NCBI GenBank assembly: GCA_020635075.1
Contig: JACKAM010000002.1
Coordinates: 558,001 to 622,000 of the forward strand
Direction: 5' to 3'
From: Pseudobdellovibrionaceae bacterium
GTDB lineage: Bacteria; Bdellovibrionota; Bdellovibrionia; Bdellovibrionales; UBA1609
Length of the DNA: 64,000 bases
Shown: positions 1 to 7,554 of the stretch, in pieces
Position numbering within the stretch: the stretch's first letter is position 1
How the letters are laid out: every line of letters begins with the position of its first letter
Made by a program: the position numbers and the translations under genes
The notes under the pieces: model-generated
Told to the model about the DNA's origin: nothing
The model's input: the letters and a program-made list of their open reading frames with translations, nothing else
The model's database searches: none

Positions 1-182
1 ATCAAGATGTATTACTCGTACCTATCAGTTCACTGATCAACGGCCACGTCACCGTATTGCGGCAGGGCGATAAAACAAAAATCCCTGTGAAAGTCGGAGG
101 CATCGACGGCAAGTGGGCTGAAATTATTGAGGGCGATATAAAGGACAACGACAAAGTGATGATGAAGAGGTCGGTACAATAA
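1..182 (+). CDS. HlyD/MacA-type periplasmic adaptor, C-terminal end (partial)
   Basis: Only the last 59 codons are in the window, read from base 3 to the TAA at 180-182; the rest lies upstream. The visible part contains VPISSLIN, a run resembling a capping barrel (KIPVKVGGIDGKWAEI) and EGDIKDNDKVM, the pattern at the end of membrane-fusion adaptor proteins. These link an inner-membrane exporter to an outer-membrane channel or accept substrate in the periplasm. The gene is followed after 15 bases by an ABC permease and then an ATPase, so all three probably form one operon of adaptor, permease and ATPase, the gene order of DevBCA-like exporters. The family call is inferred from a short tail plus context. 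Confidence 0.7.
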   Translation, partial: QDVLLVPISSLINGHVTVLRQGDKTKIPVKVGGIDGKWAEIIEGDIKDNDKVMMKRSVQ

Positions 183-197
183 GGGAGAAATGGTCAC

Positions 198-1442
198 GTG
201 TGGTTTTTGGCTCTCAGACAAATGCTTTCCCGAAAAAAGCAAACAACCCTGATCTTCCTGGGCGTTGCATTCGGAACAGGCATTTATGTGATTATTGCTG
301 GTATGCAACTGGGAATGCGTAACTACATCTCTGAACAACTTCTCAACAACACAGCTCACATCCTCATCAAAGGCAGCGAGAGGGATATCGAGGAAGGCGA
401 GCTACGCGAGCGCTTTTACTCCGCGGAAAGTTTCATTAAGTGGATTGTGGCTCCGTCGGGAAAGCGGGATGAATCTCGCCTGGAAAACCCTCATGGCTGG
501 TTCGAAAGACTGGATCAGGAGCCTCACGTTGTTGCCTACGCTCCTCGGCTGTCGATTAATGCGATCGTAGCCCGCGGTGGCCTACGTGCCAATGTTGGTC
601 TGACCGGCATTATTCCCGAAAAGCATATAAAGGTCACCAGCATTGCCGACTATATGCGCTCGGGGAGTCTTCAGGGTTTAACCAGTGGTGGGAAAAAACT
701 CATCTTGGGGTCGGGCGTGCTAAAAAAGATTGGCGCGACTGTCGGAGAAACTATTCGCGTCTCAACCGGACTGGGAGAGGCCCTGCCCTTTAAGGTTATT
801 GGTGAGATCCACTTGGGTAATAAGCAAATCGATGACTCGATGATTCTTGCACATATCACCGATGCCCAGGCTTTGAACCACTCCCCCGGGCGAGTCAGCG
901 AGATATCTGTAGCCCTTGACGATATTGAACTGTCAACACCCCTGGCTGAGAAGTGGTCCCTTTACACAGGGGACGATGTTCAAGGTTGGGAAGAGGCCAA
1001 CGCCAGCTTTATGCAGTTAATTAATATTCAAGACATCATGAGATATATCATCACTGGGGCCATTTTGATCGTTGCCGCCTTTGGTATTTACAATGTTCTC
1101 AGTATCATGATCAGCCAGAAGCAAAAAGAGATCGCCATCCTCAGAAGTATTGGCTACGCACCTGACAAAATCCTTCAGCTTTTCATGATCCAAGGCTCAA
1201 TGCTTGGCCTTCTGGGCGGCGGCGCAGGGTTAATCATTGGTCTTGGTGCCTGTTTAATTATTGGTAGCATCGACTTGGGATTTGAAATTGGCAAGGGTAC
1301 CACCCTGCTGATTTCCTACGACTGGGACATCTACTTGACCGCATTTGTTGCTGCTCAGGTAGCGGCCGCCGTCGCAAGCATTATTCCCGCCCGCCATGCC
1401 GCAAAGCTCACGCCTCTTGATATTATTCGCGCTAATTTGTAG
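198..1442 (+). CDS. ABC transporter permease, FtsX/MacB/LolC type
   Basis: A 414-residue inner-membrane permease. It has one N-terminal membrane segment (about residues 17-37), a large periplasmic domain (about 40-275) and three C-terminal segments (about 283-305, 335-360 and 375-400), the four-helix layout of the FtsX/MacB/LolCE family. Members work by mechanotransmission to move lipoproteins, lipids or small molecules from the inner membrane or periplasm. The GTG start at 198 is chosen because AAGGGAG lies about 10 bases upstream; the ATG at 190 is in another frame. It sits between the adaptor and the ATPase genes with short gaps. The substrate cannot be told from the sequence. Confidence 0.88.
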   Translation: MWFLALRQMLSRKKQTTLIFLGVAFGTGIYVIIAGMQLGMRNYISEQLLNNTAHILIKGSERDIEEGELRERFYSAESFIKWIVAPSGKRDESRLENPHGWFERLDQEPHVVAYAPRLSINAIVARGGLRANVGLTGIIPEKHIKVTSIADYMRSGSLQGLTSGGKKLILGSGVLKKIGATVGETIRVSTGLGEALPFKVIGEIHLGNKQIDDSMILAHITDAQALNHSPGRVSEISVALDDIELSTPLAEKWSLYTGDDVQGWEEANASFMQLINIQDIMRYIITGAILIVAAFGIYNVLSIMISQKQKEIAILRSIGYAPDKILQLFMIQGSMLGLLGGGAGLIIGLGACLIIGSIDLGFEIGKGTTLLISYDWDIYLTAFVAAQVAAAVASIIPARHAAKLTPLDIIRANL

Positions 1443-1454
1443 GAGACCCTGACC

Positions 1455-2120
1455 GTGCCAATTCTCGGAAAAAATATCATAAAGGAATTCGGCGATCCTC
1501 CTCATCGGGTTCTACATGAGATAAATGTGAACATCCAAGACGGTGAGTTCGTCTCGATTTCCGGAAAATCCGGTTCAGGAAAAAGTACTCTGCTCTATAT
1601 TTTGAGTACTCTCGACAGTCCCACTAGGGGCGAGGTCCATGTAGATGGCATGAATATCGCCACCCTAAATGATACAAACCTTCACTCATTTCGAAACCTC
1701 CATGTCGGGTTTATTTTCCAGTTTCACTACCTTCTCCCTGAATTATCGGCCATAGAAAATATCCTCCTAGGACCGAGAAACATCGGGCAACATGAGGAGC
1801 TCCGAGATAGAGCCCATGATTTACTCAGAGACTTTGATATATTTGATCAGGCCGACAAGCTGCCTTCCCAAATGAGTGGCGGACAGCAACAGCGGGTGGC
1901 CATTGCCCGCTCTTTGATTATGAATCCCCGTTACCTATTTGCTGACGAGCCGACGGGTAACCTGGATACCACCAACGGACAAATGGTCATGGACATCCTT
2001 AAGGACCGGAATAAGACTAATGGAACGACCGTTATTCTTGTCACCCACGAACCAGACTATTCCGCTATTGCCGACCGAGAGATTCATATGATCGACGGAC
2101 AGGTGGTCCCTAACCATTAA
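1455..2120 (+). CDS. ABC transporter ATP-binding protein, LolD/MacB type
   Basis: A 221-residue cytoplasmic ATPase that powers the permease encoded 12 bases upstream. It shows Walker A (GKSGSGKST, about residues 36-44), a Q-loop region (IFQFHYLLPELSA), the signature MSGGQQQRVAIARSL, Walker B with catalytic Glu (YLFADEPTGNLD) and the switch His in VTHEP. The Q-loop/LLPE stretch is typical of the LolD/MacB/FtsE branch. The GTG start follows AGGAGA by about nine bases. The 3' end overlaps the convergent nitroreductase gene by four bases, so no terminator fits between them. Confidence 0.93.
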   Translation: MPILGKNIIKEFGDPPHRVLHEINVNIQDGEFVSISGKSGSGKSTLLYILSTLDSPTRGEVHVDGMNIATLNDTNLHSFRNLHVGFIFQFHYLLPELSAIENILLGPRNIGQHEELRDRAHDLLRDFDIFDQADKLPSQMSGGQQQRVAIARSLIMNPRYLFADEPTGNLDTTNGQMVMDILKDRNKTNGTTVILVTHEPDYSAIADREIHMIDGQVVPNH

Positions 2121-2896
2121 ACCCTTTTGATAAACTGCTCACGATCAAAACGAATGCGTGGACCATAGACCCCGCCAGCAGCTCTCTTGCCTGCGCTGAT
2201 CACCATTACGACTTCAGCCCCACGAGGTAACTTGAGCAGTTTTTTGATTCGCCGAGGATCGATACCCTCCATCGGACAGGTGTCAAAACCGTAAGCACGA
2301 AATGCCAGCATCAAATTTTCACAAGCCAATGCCGTTGTTTTTACCGCCCAGGTGAAGAGTTGATCACGATTCGCCGGCAAGGCAGGAATTGGCCGAAATA
2401 AACTGATCCCCCACATTCCTAATGCCCGCAGCCTGCCCCAAATGGATAACGGACCAAGGGTGTAGGCCATGGGCACCAGCTTCTTATAATAATCGATGGC
2501 CGGCTTTGGCACTGGCACAGAGGATTTCTCAAACACCTCCACCATTTGTTTGGCATTGGCCTTATAGGTATCGATCCGAGCAACAGCGACAATGAGGGTC
2601 GGAGCTGTGGCCGCTGCCGGCTGAGAAAAACAATTGCGGGCCAACTCATCTCGCTTCTCAGGTGTCTTTACCCAATAAAACTCCCAGGGTTGAAGATTGG
2701 AGGAGTTGGGCGCTTTCAAAGCTAAATCTAGGCATTTCTCAACGACGTCATCCGGAATGGGATCGGCCTCGTAACGACGCACACTTCTCCGTGCCGCAAC
2801 CAGTCGCTCAAAACTGTCTGCTTCAACCAAGTCTTTACCATCATTGGAAAACTGCGGATCAAACTGGAGATCCAGATCCTTGTTCACTTCAGTCAT
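2117..2896 (-). CDS. Nitroreductase family protein
   Basis: A 259-residue FMN-dependent oxidoreductase of the nitroreductase fold, which reduces nitro compounds, quinones or related substrates with NAD(P)H. The N-terminal phosphate-binding pattern RRSVRRYEADPIPDDVV and the APNSSNLQPWEF segment, which packs against FMN, are both clear. The C-terminal half has the family GFDTCPMEG/KLPRGAEVVMVISAG region. Length is normal to slightly long because of an insertion around residues 120-150. The ATG is preceded by AAGGAGAGG. The gene is transcribed alone, convergent with the ABC operon. The physiological substrate is unknown. Confidence 0.88.
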   Translation of the reverse strand: MTEVNKDLDLQFDPQFSNDGKDLVEADSFERLVAARRSVRRYEADPIPDDVVEKCLDLALKAPNSSNLQPWEFYWVKTPEKRDELARNCFSQPAAATAPTLIVAVARIDTYKANAKQMVEVFEKSSVPVPKPAIDYYKKLVPMAYTLGPLSIWGRLRALGMWGISLFRPIPALPANRDQLFTWAVKTTALACENLMLAFRAYGFDTCPMEGIDPRRIKKLLKLPRGAEVVMVISAGKRAAGGVYGPRIRFDREQFIKRV

Positions 2897-3008
2897 GTCC
2901 TCTCCTTTTATCCCGGTTAAAAAGGAAATTTCTTCAATCGGGGCTCTTCTCTACCCCTTGGGTGAGAGTTCAGGCACAGTGCCCTCGTTTACCCGAGGGA
3001 GGAAAAAA

Positions 3009-3524
3009 ATGAAAGCTGGAATCCTAATTATTTTGGCAGCACTTATCCAAGCCCCATTGGCCCTGGGCTTAGCAACAAGATCCTGTCCACAAAAGATCTC
3101 TGTTGAGTTTGGACAGCCGACGGTCGAAAAATGGTATGCGGAAAAAGCCTATGCCGACTTTTTCGCCAATGGCAACACCGTGTCCGCCGAGCTGGTACTT
3201 AAAAACACCTGGAGTTCTCAATGCTCCTATTCTAGCGTTGATTCTTCAGGACCGGTTTTTTCCGCTGTATTAAAGGGAACCTTCCGTGAAGGGACCAGCA
3301 ACCCGGCAAAGATGGTTGTCTATATGTCTTTACCGATTCGGGGATTAACTGAGAACGACATTGGTGCCGCCGTGGTCTATTCTCCGCTCGCGACGGTGAC
3401 CACTCAGGGCATTCAGCTCAAAGGCACCACCGAACTTTACTATGAGAGCGAAATGTGCAGCTGGGGTGACTGTATCCCCGACCATGTTTATCTTGGAGTT
3501 TTTGGCTTAGCTAAGGCCCAATAG
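3009..3524 (+). CDS. Secreted protein of unknown function
   Basis: A 171-residue protein with an N-terminal signal peptide (hydrophobic stretch ILIILAALIQAPLALG, cleavage probably near residue 20). The mature part has several Cys residues (SCPQK, SQCSYS, EMCSWGDCIP), consistent with disulfides in the periplasm or outside. The reading frame is open further upstream, but the ATG at 3009 is chosen because GAGGGAGG precedes it and the signal peptide then starts correctly; the upstream part overlaps the divergent nitroreductase promoter. I do not recognise a family. Confidence 0.75.
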   Translation: MKAGILIILAALIQAPLALGLATRSCPQKISVEFGQPTVEKWYAEKAYADFFANGNTVSAELVLKNTWSSQCSYSSVDSSGPVFSAVLKGTFREGTSNPAKMVVYMSLPIRGLTENDIGAAVVYSPLATVTTQGIQLKGTTELYYESEMCSWGDCIPDHVYLGVFGLAKAQ

Positions 3525-3592
3525 GTTCAGGAAATCCTTGAGGTCTCTCCAATCCCGATTACAATAGCCTATATCACAAAGGGGGGTTGGAG

Positions 3593-5395
3593 TTGATCTT
3601 CACTAGACGATTGCTACTCATTATTGCTACAGCGATTGGCGCCCTGCTGCTCCACGAACAGCAGGCTCCTGCCTGGACAATTGCGAAAATAAGAGGAACG
3701 GTTGAACTTAAGCGAGGTGACACCACCTCTCCGGCGACACTCAATACAGAACTTCAATCAGATGATTTGATTATAACTGGACGCTCTGCCCGAGTTCTCT
3801 TATCCGAAGGCGAATCCAAACTGTGGCTGAGTCAACGCAGCCGGCTGAAGGTTGGATCGCTGGGGTCTGGTGGAGGTAAGCCTAGCACGATTGATGTCTC
3901 CTACGGAAAAATTCGGGCCCTTATCAAGTCAGATCAAGCAAAAAAGTATCAATACAAGATTGAGACTGCCGTAGTTGGTGTACGCGGAACTGAGTTCTTT
4001 ACCCACAGTGATGAAAGTGGGCAGACGATTTGCACCCTTGAAGGACAAGTTGAAGCCACCCTAGAAGATGGAACAGCAATCCAGGTCAACGAAGGGCAGG
4101 GGCTCAATTTACGCACCGGCGAGTCCCCAAGCCTTGACCCCAATTCCGATTTTCTGGTCGCACAGTGGGTGGCGGACACCTCTTTTGAGCCGGAACGACC
4201 AGCCGTCTCTCTTGACTATGATGCAAAGCCTGGGATCCAACAGTTGGGTGAATCCTTGTTATTTTGGGGAGCTTCGTCCACGCTTCACTACTGTAGTAGT
4301 TCAAACTCCGACTTTAATGATCAAGTCTCTGATGATCTCAATTGTTTTCGTGCTCACCTGCGCCCCATCCTTCAGTATGGTAAATCGACAAGATTTTACC
4401 TAATGCCCTTGGTTAATATTTACCAGACCAACACTCAAACCCAGATTGATGATTTTCCCTCTTTGACTGGCAACAACCGAACCACCCTGACTGCTGCTGA
4501 GGCCTATTTTGAATCCCCCTGGAACCAATGGAAATGGCGGCTGGGATATCAGAGCGTGGAATGGAATGACGGCGTCTTGTTTTCGGCCAGAGATTGGTCT
4601 CCTGAGCCGATCACCCATCTGGGATTGCGAGCTCTTGGCTCTCTCGCTGGCTGGAAGGTGGACTTTGTGGCCACAGATGCTCATGAAGAGTCTGAACCCC
4701 TGGATGGGCATACTCAGGTTTCGATCCTTGGCGTGAACTTTTCCCTCCCTGATGATTCCGGCAGCATTTACCTTGCCCATACCAATTTCGGCAGTCATCA
4801 CAGTGGAAAATCTCCCTATGCCTTTGGGCACGAGATTGTAAATGTGGGCTTGTACACCAAACATCGGTGGAGCCGATCAGATCTGAAGGCCTCTATCCTT
4901 TATCAGGATCATGTTCGGCACGTTGATGCTAGTGGAAGTAAAGGATCCGTTCAAGACGGAATGGGTGAATTGGAATTCGGGTTTTACCCATCTGGCACCA
5001 AACCTTTTCGTGTCGGCGGCCGCCTCTCCAGCGCGGGCCGCAATTATATACCTGTCTTTGAAGACTACTACAGACTTGGTCTCAGCGGTCTGGTGAGCAG
5101 TCGTGCAAATTTGGATCAGTATCGACTCTTTATCCAATGGCAAATTAGTGACAATCATCTTGTTGCAGCCGACTATGTTTCCTCTAAAGAGAGGTCTGCC
5201 ACAGGCTTTGTTCGCCAGTCGATTGACACAGAAAATGGCGCCACCATCGGCCAAGAATTTGATTTACTCTATCAATGGAAACTCAACCCCAAACATCAGG
5301 TCATGTTTGGGGCATGGCACTTTATGCCGGATAAAATTTCAAACAATGAAGACGCCGCAACGGGATATCTGGTGAGACTTTCCTCCTCACTCTAA
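3593..5395 (+). CDS. FecR-domain protein with beta-barrel-like C-terminus
   Basis: About 600 residues. A signal peptide (residues 1-27, ending near APAW) is followed by a FecR-type domain (about 30-180) with the hallmark TAVVGVRGTEFF and a following CTLEGQVEA strand. From about residue 200 to the end there are alternating amphipathic strands, many aromatic residues and short turns, like an outer-membrane beta-barrel. In classical FecR the domain sits in the periplasm and controls a FecI sigma factor through the inner membrane. Here no FecI gene or inner-membrane segment is adjacent, so the domain may act on the outer-membrane side. TTG at 3593 is preferred because AAGGGGGG ends six bases upstream; TTG at 3587 would have no spacing. 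Confidence 0.8.
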   Translation: MIFTRRLLLIIATAIGALLLHEQQAPAWTIAKIRGTVELKRGDTTSPATLNTELQSDDLIITGRSARVLLSEGESKLWLSQRSRLKVGSLGSGGGKPSTIDVSYGKIRALIKSDQAKKYQYKIETAVVGVRGTEFFTHSDESGQTICTLEGQVEATLEDGTAIQVNEGQGLNLRTGESPSLDPNSDFLVAQWVADTSFEPERPAVSLDYDAKPGIQQLGESLLFWGASSTLHYCSSSNSDFNDQVSDDLNCFRAHLRPILQYGKSTRFYLMPLVNIYQTNTQTQIDDFPSLTGNNRTTLTAAEAYFESPWNQWKWRLGYQSVEWNDGVLFSARDWSPEPITHLGLRALGSLAGWKVDFVATDAHEESEPLDGHTQVSILGVNFSLPDDSGSIYLAHTNFGSHHSGKSPYAFGHEIVNVGLYTKHRWSRSDLKASILYQDHVRHVDASGSKGSVQDGMGELEFGFYPSGTKPFRVGGRLSSAGRNYIPVFEDYYRLGLSGLVSSRANLDQYRLFIQWQISDNHLVAADYVSSKERSATGFVRQSIDTENGATIGQEFDLLYQWKLNPKHQVMFGAWHFMPDKISNNEDAATGYLVRLSSSL

Positions 5396-5423
5396 GGAGT
5401 CGAGGAGGATTCACCACCGGCGC

Positions 5424-6026
5424 TTATTTTTGGGCTTCGGTTCCCCGGTAGCGATTATCAATAATCACATCGTAGCTGAATATGCTCTGCCCCTGTCCGG
5501 TGCCACCAATCTCTTTTTCTCTTTGGGTATTGAGAATCTTGGCTAAAGCTGATGCGTCCTTTTTCATTTCATTGCCTTTTTGTGTGATGTAGTCATCTGA
5601 CAATCCAGCGAAGAATGATTCCGGCTGTGTAGCCTTAAGGTGATCCCGGTATTTAATCAGGACTTTGGCGTAAATTGCCTGATAGGCCTCTTCCGTGAAC
5701 TTGCCCAAACCTCCAACTTTTGCAATCGTCGTAGTGACAAAGTTCACTCGGCAACGGTCATTTGGATTCAGGCCCAGCTCTTCGGCTGGCCCCTTGAGCT
5801 TATCAATCAAGGTCTTCACTTTTTGCTGATCGTCACCGAATTTGGCCAACCAGGCTTCTCTGCCTGAACTGCTGCTCGAATCGAATTTGCAGGGTGCATC
5901 CATAAAAAAACTGCTCATGTCGGTGTACGGAGTTTTGATTTCCCTGGATTCAATTGCCTGGGCTGCAAATGTTGCGGCCAACAAGCCTAGGCCCATCAAT
6001 AGTCGGATCACACTGATTCTGTTCAT
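5424..6026 (-). CDS. Secreted protein of unknown function
   Basis: A 200-residue protein with a clear signal peptide (RLLMGLGLLAATFAAQA, cleavage near residue 25). The mature part is largely helical, with few Cys (PCKFD, RCRVN) and many charged residues. It contains a region, KFTEEAYQAIYAKVLIKYRDH, that could be a short amphipathic helix pair. No catalytic motif or named family was recognised. It is convergent with the FecR-barrel gene, 28 bases away, and divergent from the methyltransferase gene to the right. Confidence 0.75.
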   Translation of the reverse strand: MNRISVIRLLMGLGLLAATFAAQAIESREIKTPYTDMSSFFMDAPCKFDSSSSSGREAWLAKFGDDQQKVKTLIDKLKGPAEELGLNPNDRCRVNFVTTTIAKVGGLGKFTEEAYQAIYAKVLIKYRDHLKATQPESFFAGLSDDYITQKGNEMKKDASALAKILNTQREKEIGGTGQGQSIFSYDVIIDNRYRGTEAQK

Positions 6027-6281
6027 TTTAATACCTCTCCCTTGGGCGCACGTGAGAACGCCGGATTTATCTCCATCTATATAGATGCACCTATTTCAAC
6101 CCCTATGCCCGGCCTGTACCCTTCCTCGTGGCCCCTGAAACGGGACATCTTTCCCAAGGCGCAAGAATGTCCCTCTCGCGTCCAAGGCTTAAACAATCGG
6201 CCGGGGGCCTCAAACCTCGCCTCAATGGAGCTGGAATGGGAATTGCTCGTAAATAGGTGCAATTATTGGTAAAGGATGATC
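6027..6281. other. Intergenic region between divergent genes
   Basis: This 255-base gap must hold the promoters of the leftward secreted-protein gene and the rightward methyltransferase gene. An 11-base perfect inverted pair is visible: TGCACCTATTT at 6086-6096 and its complement at 6251-6261, the second copy ending about 20 bases before the methyltransferase start. A shorter pair (GGGACAT/ATGTCCC) lies near 6145-6175. No convincing gene was found; the open frames on each strand lack family features. Confidence 0.5.
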
Positions 6282-7436
6282 ATGAAAATTCAGCTCGCAA
6301 AGAACCTACGCAGAGAAATCCTTAGAGGGCACCCGTGGATCTACGCTAAGGCTTTAAAATCATTGCCTTCTTTGCCCAATGCCCAGCTCGCTCAATTGGC
6401 GGACTCCAAGGGGGAGCCACTGGCCTGGGTTCTTTGCGACCCCCACTCACCCCTTGCGGTGCGGGTGCTGTCTTTGGAGAGAAAACCTCCCCAAGACTCC
6501 TTTTGGCAAAGGCGATTTCAAAGGGCGCTGGACCTCAGATTTCCTCTTCTGAATGAGTCGACCAACTGTGTTCGCTTGTTTAATGGTGAGGGTGACCTCC
6601 TCCCGGGGCTGGTGTGCGATCTTTACGACGATACCGCCGTCATTCAGTTTGACGGTAAGGGCCCTGGAGAATTTTGGAATCGGGACCAGCTCTGCGGCTG
6701 GCTTGTTGAGAATACACCAGCCAAAACGATTGTCGAAAAATTCCGCTCTGGGAGCAAAGAGACCCACATTGTATTAGCAGGTCAACTCTCATCGCCCGAG
6801 ATTGAGGTAAGGGAAAACAACTGCCAATACATTGTAAACGTCATTGAAGGCCAGAAGACCGGTTTCTTTTTAGATCAAAGAGAGAACCGACATTATGTGA
6901 GAAGCTTTTCACGCGAACTCAGTGTCGTGAACCTTTTTAGCTACTCTGGGGGCTTTTCCATTGCCGCCGGACTCGGTGGTGCTGAGTCAGTCACCAGCGT
7001 CGACATTTCTCCGGGAGCCATTGAACTTGCAGAGCGAAATTGGTCACTGAATCAACTGACACCAGAGTCCCATCAAGCCATCGTCGCTGATGTATTTGAA
7101 TTTCTCCTTGATCAATCGCAAACCTGGGATTGCGTGATCGTTGATCCCCCCTCAATGGCCCACTCAGAAAAACAAAAACCCCAAGCCATCAACAAGTACC
7201 AGGAGTTGTTCTCTCTGGCCGCAAAGAAAGTGACCTCGGGCGGACATCTGGTCCTGAGCTCTTGCTCCAGCCATATCTCGTTTGATGATTTCTTTGCGAT
7301 TATTAATGAGTCGCTGTCAAAGGCTCGAAGACGCGGACAGGTTCTGCGGATTTCTGGACAGGGATCCGATCATCCATTCCCTCATATCTGTCCCGAGCTC
7401 CGCTATTTGAAGTTTGCTCACCTGGCACTCAATTAA
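6282..7436 (+). CDS. Class I SAM-dependent rRNA methyltransferase, RlmI-like
   Basis: About 384 residues, the usual length of the RlmI/YccW family, which methylates a cytosine C5 in 23S rRNA. An N-terminal PUA-type RNA-binding part (about 1-80; ILRGHPWIYAKAL) precedes a middle domain and a Rossmann methyltransferase core. The GQKTGFFLDQRENR motif, the SAM loop LFSYSGGFSIAAG and the DPPSMAHS motif IV are present, with catalytic Cys in SSCSSHIS. ATG at 6282 is preferred since AAAGGA lies five bases upstream; the ATG at 6276 overlaps that site. The target base is inferred from the family. Confidence 0.9.
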   Translation: MKIQLAKNLRREILRGHPWIYAKALKSLPSLPNAQLAQLADSKGEPLAWVLCDPHSPLAVRVLSLERKPPQDSFWQRRFQRALDLRFPLLNESTNCVRLFNGEGDLLPGLVCDLYDDTAVIQFDGKGPGEFWNRDQLCGWLVENTPAKTIVEKFRSGSKETHIVLAGQLSSPEIEVRENNCQYIVNVIEGQKTGFFLDQRENRHYVRSFSRELSVVNLFSYSGGFSIAAGLGGAESVTSVDISPGAIELAERNWSLNQLTPESHQAIVADVFEFLLDQSQTWDCVIVDPPSMAHSEKQKPQAINKYQELFSLAAKKVTSGGHLVLSSCSSHISFDDFFAIINESLSKARRRGQVLRISGQGSDHPFPHICPELRYLKFAHLALN

Positions 7437-7554
7437 GGCGACTTCTCCATCTGTAGACCTGCTGGTCATCAGCCATTGAGTGTGTTTCCTTATACGCAAG
7501 GGCATAGCAGGGGATTTGTTGCCAATATCCCCCTATCGACTTATCTATAACAGT

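Noticed and set aside
4400..4864. 154-codon open frame opposite the FecR-barrel gene
   Set aside because: It is fully inside a well-supported gene on the other strand, has no ribosome site or motif, and looks like a frame shadow.
6042..6272. Open frame in the divergent gap before the methyltransferase
   Set aside because: No ribosome site or family features, and it would fill the space needed for two promoters.
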